IMG/VR virus record: IMGVR_UViG_3300021338_000004
Location: 1-64,000 of that record
Direction: 5' to 3' (one strand)
Source: a virus
Length of the DNA stretch: 64,000 nucleotides
This document shows positions 60,520 through 64,000 of the stretch, piece by piece (within the stretch, counting starts at the first letter, position 1; every line of letters starts with the position of its first letter). The notes beneath the pieces are model-generated. The model saw nothing but the letters and a program-made list of their open reading frames with translations. It searched no databases and was not told the origin of the DNA. Made by a program: the position numbers and the translations under genes.

Positions 60520-61492
60520 CCCCCCCAAGAAATGCCCGTTTTGCGCTGTCCTTCCGTCTTTTTTCGGGGAAAACGTTGCGTGCACCACTGAAGATTGCCC
60601 GTTGTGTGAAATTTCTTTCACATTGGAGGAGTGGAACACTCGGCGCACTCTGGAGGGCGAGCTTGCTGAAACGCTGCAGGAACACAAACGTTTGCATGCA
60701 GAACTGTCGGACGCACTGGAGTACGGCGCGGATTCGCCGTCACTATGCGACCTAGTAACAGATGTCCGCAAGCTGTTCGTTGAGCATTTTCAGCTGCAGG
60801 AACACCTAAAACGCTTTGATATCTTCGTTGAAGTCGGCAAAGAAATCCTTCGTCAGGATAACCGCTACACCGACCAACCGATGTTCCAGGTGCGTCAGCG
60901 AAAGCGCGTTTGGGGCTTTGATCCCAACAACCATGATCCAGAAAAAGTGATCTGGCTGAATGCAGAGAATGACTACAGCGAGGCTGATACCAAAGAGACA
61001 TACCGCCTGAACCAATTGCATGATGACGGTGAAGACACCCATCCCTGGCTTAGAACCGGTTACGAGGATTACATGAAGGTGGTAACCACTTGCTTCACGG
61101 AGAAAGGCTGCAAAGCTCATATGGAGATCAACGGGCATAACCTCAAACAGCCTGAGATCTATGCAGAAGGCAGTTTCCGCAACGTCGAATACCAAGCGTT
61201 ACGTAATGCCATGATAGATATTGCACGTAATACACCAGCTACTCGTATTGGCTCTTTTCGGCATTTAACAGACTTGACAGCATTCGCTAACGAAATATTT
61301 CAGATCAGCCGGGAAGATTGCAGCGCTGACGCCAGCACGATTCAAAGGCTTGGCATCAAACATGGCCTACTGAAAGAATCTGAACGAACTTCCTCTTATG
61401 GAGCTCACTGCGCATGCAAAGACGCCACTATTTCTTTTCCGACTACTTGTGATCTCATCACATACACTCAGGAGGTGCCACATGGCGAATAA
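60512..61492 (+). CDS. Protein with Lar-like zinc ribbon
   Basis: 326 residues from ATG 60512 (GGAGG upstream, overlapping the previous stop). The first 40 residues match the Lar restriction-alleviation ribbon: KKCPFC...VACTTEDCPLC...FTLEEWNTRR (CxxC, CxxxxCxxC, terminal W-N-x-R). A coiled stretch (ELAETLQEHKRLHAELSDAL) and a long unknown domain follow. Rac-prophage Lar modulates EcoKI. Here the ribbon heads a much longer protein, so antirestriction is a hypothesis. Confidence 0.65.
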   Translation: MCNPPKKCPFCAVLPSFFGENVACTTEDCPLCEISFTLEEWNTRRTLEGELAETLQEHKRLHAELSDALEYGADSPSLCDLVTDVRKLFVEHFQLQEHLKRFDIFVEVGKEILRQDNRYTDQPMFQVRQRKRVWGFDPNNHDPEKVIWLNAENDYSEADTKETYRLNQLHDDGEDTHPWLRTGYEDYMKVVTTCFTEKGCKAHMEINGHNLKQPEIYAEGSFRNVEYQALRNAMIDIARNTPATRIGSFRHLTDLTAFANEIFQISREDCSADASTIQRLGIKHGLLKESERTSSYGAHCACKDATISFPTTCDLITYTQEVPHGE

Positions 61493-62066
61493 AGCAAGTG
61501 TAGCCTGGGTGGGCACAGATTATGAAGGCTGCGGCATCGTTGTTTTTCACCATCATGGGCTCGCTGCTCGCCGCCTTGCAGCAGAAGCCAAAGGGGAAGA
61601 CTTTGACAGCATAGAGCTTCGTCGTGCTCCTGAGTTTGATCAATACGCCAACCAAGGCTATGTCCCACAAATGGACCTTATTCGGGCAGGCTGGTGGTTT
61701 GAGTGCGCACACTGTGCAGCTCGCATTGATGAGGAGCACACACCTCTTCATCAAATCGTTCAGGAAGAGGAGGCGTTGTTTTGCAGTAAAGCATGTAAAG
61801 CCGCCCGAGACCAAGGGATACAAGACGTAAACGACCGATTTGAAGCGTTCAAGGAAAAGGTTCAAGCCCTACGCCCCGATCTGACATTCACAAGCTTTCG
61901 CGGTGGCTGGCCCATGACTAACATGAGTGCAGCATTTTCATTCCCAGGGATGCAGCACAACGCTTCTGTACATGAAGACAAAGGCCAGCTCACCTGGTGG
62001 ATATCAGGCGAAGATCAGGACGCCTGGGATCAATATGAAGCATCACGAACCGCGAGCAATGAATAA
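61482..62066 (+). CDS. Zinc-finger protein of the early operon
   Basis: 194 residues from ATG 61482 (AGGAGG upstream). CAHC near 75 and FCSKAC near 109 form a treble-clef/FCS-like zinc site. The rest is mixed alpha/beta, ending with DKGQLTWWISGEDQDAWDQY. Unknown function, possibly protein-protein contact. It overlaps the previous gene by 11 bases. Confidence 0.6.
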   Translation: MANKASVAWVGTDYEGCGIVVFHHHGLAARRLAAEAKGEDFDSIELRRAPEFDQYANQGYVPQMDLIRAGWWFECAHCAARIDEEHTPLHQIVQEEEALFCSKACKAARDQGIQDVNDRFEAFKEKVQALRPDLTFTSFRGGWPMTNMSAAFSFPGMQHNASVHEDKGQLTWWISGEDQDAWDQYEASRTASNE

Positions 62067-62068
62067 AT

Positions 62069-62084
62069 CTGTTCAATGAACAAA
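62069..62084. promoter_or_regulatory. Shared operator, copy 2
   Basis: CTGTTCAATGAACAAA on the plus strand, core TGTTCA-A-TGAACA. It lies 44 bases upstream of the HTH gene. Same sequence family as the site at 57547-57562. Confidence 0.55.
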
Positions 62085-62127
62085 AACGCGCTACACTAAT
62101 GGGACTGCAACAAAGAAGCGTAAGGCT

Positions 62128-62367
62128 ATGACGAATAACGAAAAACTGATCATTATTCAGCGCAAACTGGGATTGCGAGCAGAGAATATTGCAACAGCGA
62201 CACTCTCCTCAGTTCAAACCGTTTACGGCTGGCGCCAACCAGTGGATTCTGATCGTCACCGCGGCATGAGAGATCAGCCGTACAAGCTGCTGACTGACTG
62301 GCTAATCCAGGAAGGAAAAGCCAGCTCTATCGATGAAATAAACGCTTTGCTTCAGGACGCCGCATAA
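62128..62367 (+). CDS. Small HTH regulator
   Basis: 79 residues. The stretch RKLGLRAENIATATLSSVQT followed by VYGWRQPVDSDRHRGMRDQP reads as an XRE/Cro-like HTH whose recognition helix ends in a Trp. A palindromic operator lies upstream of its own start, and a similar one lies in the lysis/csrA divergent region, so it is a good candidate for a Cro- or repressor-type switch protein. Confidence 0.6.
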   Translation: MTNNEKLIIIQRKLGLRAENIATATLSSVQTVYGWRQPVDSDRHRGMRDQPYKLLTDWLIQEGKASSIDEINALLQDAA

Positions 62368-62371
62368 AGAT

Positions 62372-62402
62372 AAGGGGCGGATGTATTATTCCGCCCCTTT
62401 TG
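62372..62402. terminator. Bidirectional terminator
   Basis: AAGGGGCGGA, loop, TTCCGCCCCTT, then a T run. It ends the plus-strand early operon and overlaps the last bases of the minus-strand nuclease-like gene. Confidence 0.8.
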
Positions 62403-62919
62403 ACCATCCCCGGACTGTTAAAGCCCGTACCAGCAAATCCAACCCGCTACCATCTTTAGCCATCTTGGTATCAAGTCGTATCACCAGCCATCCAAGTATT
62501 GCAGCTTCACCATACTTCTTACAATCTTCACCGAAGCCTGATGGCGTTAGGTGTCGACTTTTCTGCTGGACCTTTTCGCCGCTTTCATTCGTTCGCGTCC
62601 GCCCATGGGTAAAGACCCCTCCTTCAAGTTCCACCGCAACGTTGTAATCAGGCCAGGCAAAGTCAAATCTCCAACGACGTGTTGGGTGAAACCTGAGTTC
62701 GTTATCCCCCCAAAGCGGCTCCGGCAAACCTTCACTTAAACAAAGCAGGTAAAAATCATGCTCCAGACCACTTGAGCGCCCTTTCCCGGGCTTTTTTGAA
62801 TTACTGCCAGTCTTTCCACTGCCAACAGCTTTAGATGCTGTAGCGGCTCTGTAAGCCTTCAGAATCTTTTTGGATCCTGTGGTGTTCAGTCGCTCCAGAT
62901 CGTTAACGGACAGTCTCAC
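62386..62919 (-). CDS. PD-(D/E)XK-like nuclease (putative)
   Basis: 177 residues. RRWRFDFAWPDYNVAVELEGG (D...E-x-x) is the core of a restriction-like nuclease fold, followed by the KKYGEAAILGWLVIRLDTKM helix/strand pair. Related phage proteins act in DNA processing or exchange. N-terminal basic helix. The stop lies inside the terminator. It is 1 base from the upstream regulator gene. Confidence 0.65.
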   Translation of the reverse strand: MRLSVNDLERLNTTGSKKILKAYRAATASKAVGSGKTGSNSKKPGKGRSSGLEHDFYLLCLSEGLPEPLWGDNELRFHPTRRWRFDFAWPDYNVAVELEGGVFTHGRTRTNESGEKVQQKSRHLTPSGFGEDCKKYGEAAILGWLVIRLDTKMAKDGSGLDLLVRALTVRGWSKGAE

Positions 62920-62920
62920 G

Positions 62921-63427
62921 CTAAAGCTTCAGCGGTTTTACCTCAAACCCTGCCAGCTCCAACCAGGAACGCCATGTCGGGTACGCAATACTCCTGGATT
63001 CGCCTTCAATCGCTATGTAGTAGCGTACCGCCCTTGCTGACATGCCGATTTTGCGTGCGATCGCTTCTCCGCTAGCTCGATCGCCATGGTCATTTTCCAT
63101 CACCTGGCGCAATCCTTTGGCCATGTAGATAGTAGGTGATCGCCAGCGCTTATACTGGAGTTCTTCTGGTAACGCCCAGACCTTATCCCGACGTTCTTCG
63201 ACGCTCTCTCGGTCAACATCCCAGCGTATTGATGACAATGTGCTGAAGCATGCGTTCGGTACGTCCTCCTGCTTTGTTGAGTGAACATACACCCAGCCCT
63301 TTCTAGGCGTACGCATTCGACAGAGCTCAAAGTAATGCGTTTCAGCCTCAACGGGATCATCAGTTTCAAGGCGCTCATGGCGCTCATGGCTATCTTCACC
63401 TTGCCAGTACACACGGTAGGCTTTCAT
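62921..63427 (-). CDS. Protein with C-terminal HTH
   Basis: 168 residues. The N-terminal 90 residues are a mixed alpha/beta domain (MKAYRVYWQGEDSHERHERL). The C-terminal part has an HTH-like stretch ASGEAIARKIGMSARAVRYY followed by WRSWLELAGFEV. Possibly a regulator or replication accessory acting on the neighbouring origin. Family unknown. Confidence 0.6.
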   Translation of the reverse strand: MKAYRVYWQGEDSHERHERLETDDPVEAETHYFELCRMRTPRKGWVYVHSTKQEDVPNACFSTLSSIRWDVDRESVEERRDKVWALPEELQYKRWRSPTIYMAKGLRQVMENDHGDRASGEAIARKIGMSARAVRYYIAIEGESRSIAYPTWRSWLELAGFEVKPLKL

Positions 63428-63800
63428 ACGTGTCCTCTTCTGTTTACCTGGAACAGTGTTCCAAGAATTTTTATCCAGCCACGGCGGTTGTGATTATTAT
63501 TAATACAATGGTTAAAAGGATAGATATAAAAGAGATTATAAGATGGTTAAGAGGAAAAGTCGTATCTCTGTTTTTCGATGAATGTTCCCTAAATATCAGG
63601 CTTTCAAGCCATTGAAATAGGTCTATTTCTGTTTTTATGATAGGTCCACTTCTGTTAATTGGTAGGCCCATTTGCGAAAAGCCATAGGTCTATTTCTGTT
63701 TTTAGATAGGTCCACTTCTGTAACCCAAACCAAAAACAACAGCTTATCCACGTATTAGGCACATGTTGCCCACCAGCTATCCACAGGAAACGGGCATAAA
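63428..63800. other. Iteron-type origin of replication
   Basis: Gene-free region. Five iterons (63617-63721) at 22-23 base spacing, an AT-rich stretch to their left (about 63490-63550), and DnaA-box-like sequences to their right at 63744-63752 (TTATCCACG) and 63777-63785 (CTATCCACA). Together this is the standard architecture of an iteron-controlled oriV. Confidence 0.75.
63617..63721 (+). repeat. Five 16-bp iterons at a 22-bp period
   Basis: Copies ATAGGT(C)(T/C)A(T/C)TTCTGT at 63617, 63640, a degenerate copy at 63662, then 63684 and 63706. Two sequence variants (TCTATTTCTGT and TCCACTTCTGT) alternate. Spacing of 23, 22, 22 and 22 bases keeps the copies on the same DNA face. Confidence 0.85.
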
Positions 63801-63802
63801 AA

Positions 63803-63820
63803 AGGCGGTAAATACCGCCT
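63803..63820 (-). terminator. Terminator of the right-edge gene
   Basis: AGGCGGTA-AA-TACCGCCT, followed on the minus strand by a T run. It is about 77 bases past the stop of the partial minus-strand gene. Confidence 0.75.
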
Positions 63821-63896
63821 CAATTTTATGAATCATCCAACCTACTGATGGCCAGCTATAACTGTATAGCTTCACCCTAAGCAAGCCCGCCTCTGC

Positions 63897-63998
63897 TCAA
63901 TCAACATCGCCCGTTAATTCAAAGAACTCCTTCAATGTCATTTGATGAAGGGCCGGTATGTTCTGCACACACAACCCCAGCATATCTGCACCTGGATT
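63897..63998 (-). CDS. C-terminal end of an unknown protein at the right edge
   Basis: A minus-strand frame enters from the right edge and ends at TGA 63899-63897, giving 33 residues (NPGADMLGLCVQNIPALHQM, then TLKEFFELTGDVD). A terminator follows. Being next to iterons it could be a replication or copy-control protein, but the fragment is too short to tell. Confidence 0.5.
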   Translation of the reverse strand, partial: NPGADMLGLCVQNIPALHQMTLKEFFELTGDVD

Positions 63999-64000
63999 AG

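Noticed and set aside
63281-63671. Short frames near the right-hand origin
   Set aside because: They overlap iterons or the regulator gene, lack ribosome sites and have no coding-like composition.

Overview
The window looks like most of a phage-plasmid (a temperate myovirus kept as an extrachromosomal replicon) from a Gram-negative host, probably a gammaproteobacterium. The evidence is a full contractile-tail virion gene set alongside a plasmid replication, partition and dimer-resolution set, with no chromosomal housekeeping genes, rRNA or tRNA seen. An Rz/Rz1 spanin pair, a CsrA-domain protein and P1-like antirestriction proteins point to the Gram-negative host. I cannot name the genus. Both window edges cut through genes, so the molecule extends beyond 64 kb.

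Layout. 1-2.8 kb: small plus-strand genes and a replicon consisting of a repA-like gene (1269-2228), a structured leader with a convincing antisense RNA on the minus strand (about 1049-1206), and DnaA-box-like sequences downstream. 2.8-6.6 kb (minus): T4-type prohead protease/scaffold and portal genes, an unknown gene and an orphan HigA-like regulator. 6.7-10.6 kb (plus): accessory genes including a clear AcrVA2 anti-CRISPR homologue. 10.6-26.1 kb (minus): a virion-cargo module of a 2554-residue DarB-like pyrophosphatase-like/methylase/helicase protein, a zincin, a DarA-like protein and small coupled partners, transcribed behind tail fibre, fibre-chaperone and tail protein I genes. 26.2-28.5 kb (minus): a zinc-ribbon gene, parB (KorB-like) and parA. 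28.6-50.6 kb (minus): the main virion operon, with baseplate, tape measure, tail chaperone, tube, sheath, capsid, spike, hub and a large LamG-like fibre. 50.8-52.2 kb (plus): a compact tyrosine recombinase behind a 34-bp dif/lox-like site, plus two small genes. 52.4-57.4 kb (minus): terminase, spanins, endolysin and a holin candidate. 57.7-62.4 kb (plus): an early/accessory operon starting with a CsrA fusion. 62.4-64 kb: a nuclease-like gene and a regulator-like gene (minus), then an iteron array with DnaA-box-like sequences and an AT-rich stretch (a second, iteron-type origin), and the edge of another gene.

How it fits together. Late genes are tightly packed on the minus strand with many ATGA overlaps, and early/accessory genes sit on the plus strand. 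ParA/ParB probably act through a 14-bp palindrome, TTTCCCATGGGAAA, which occurs five times perfectly and twice with one change, dispersed across the window in the manner of KorB operators or N15 centromeres. The recombinase and its adjacent inverted-repeat site would resolve multimers. Antirestriction cargo (DarA/DarB type) and the AcrVA2 homologue would protect the element from restriction and from Cas12a during entry. The most unusual points are the dispersed palindrome system, the parAB operon lodged inside the baseplate gene order, the two origin types, the CsrA fusion, and the likely programmed frameshift ahead of the tape measure gene.
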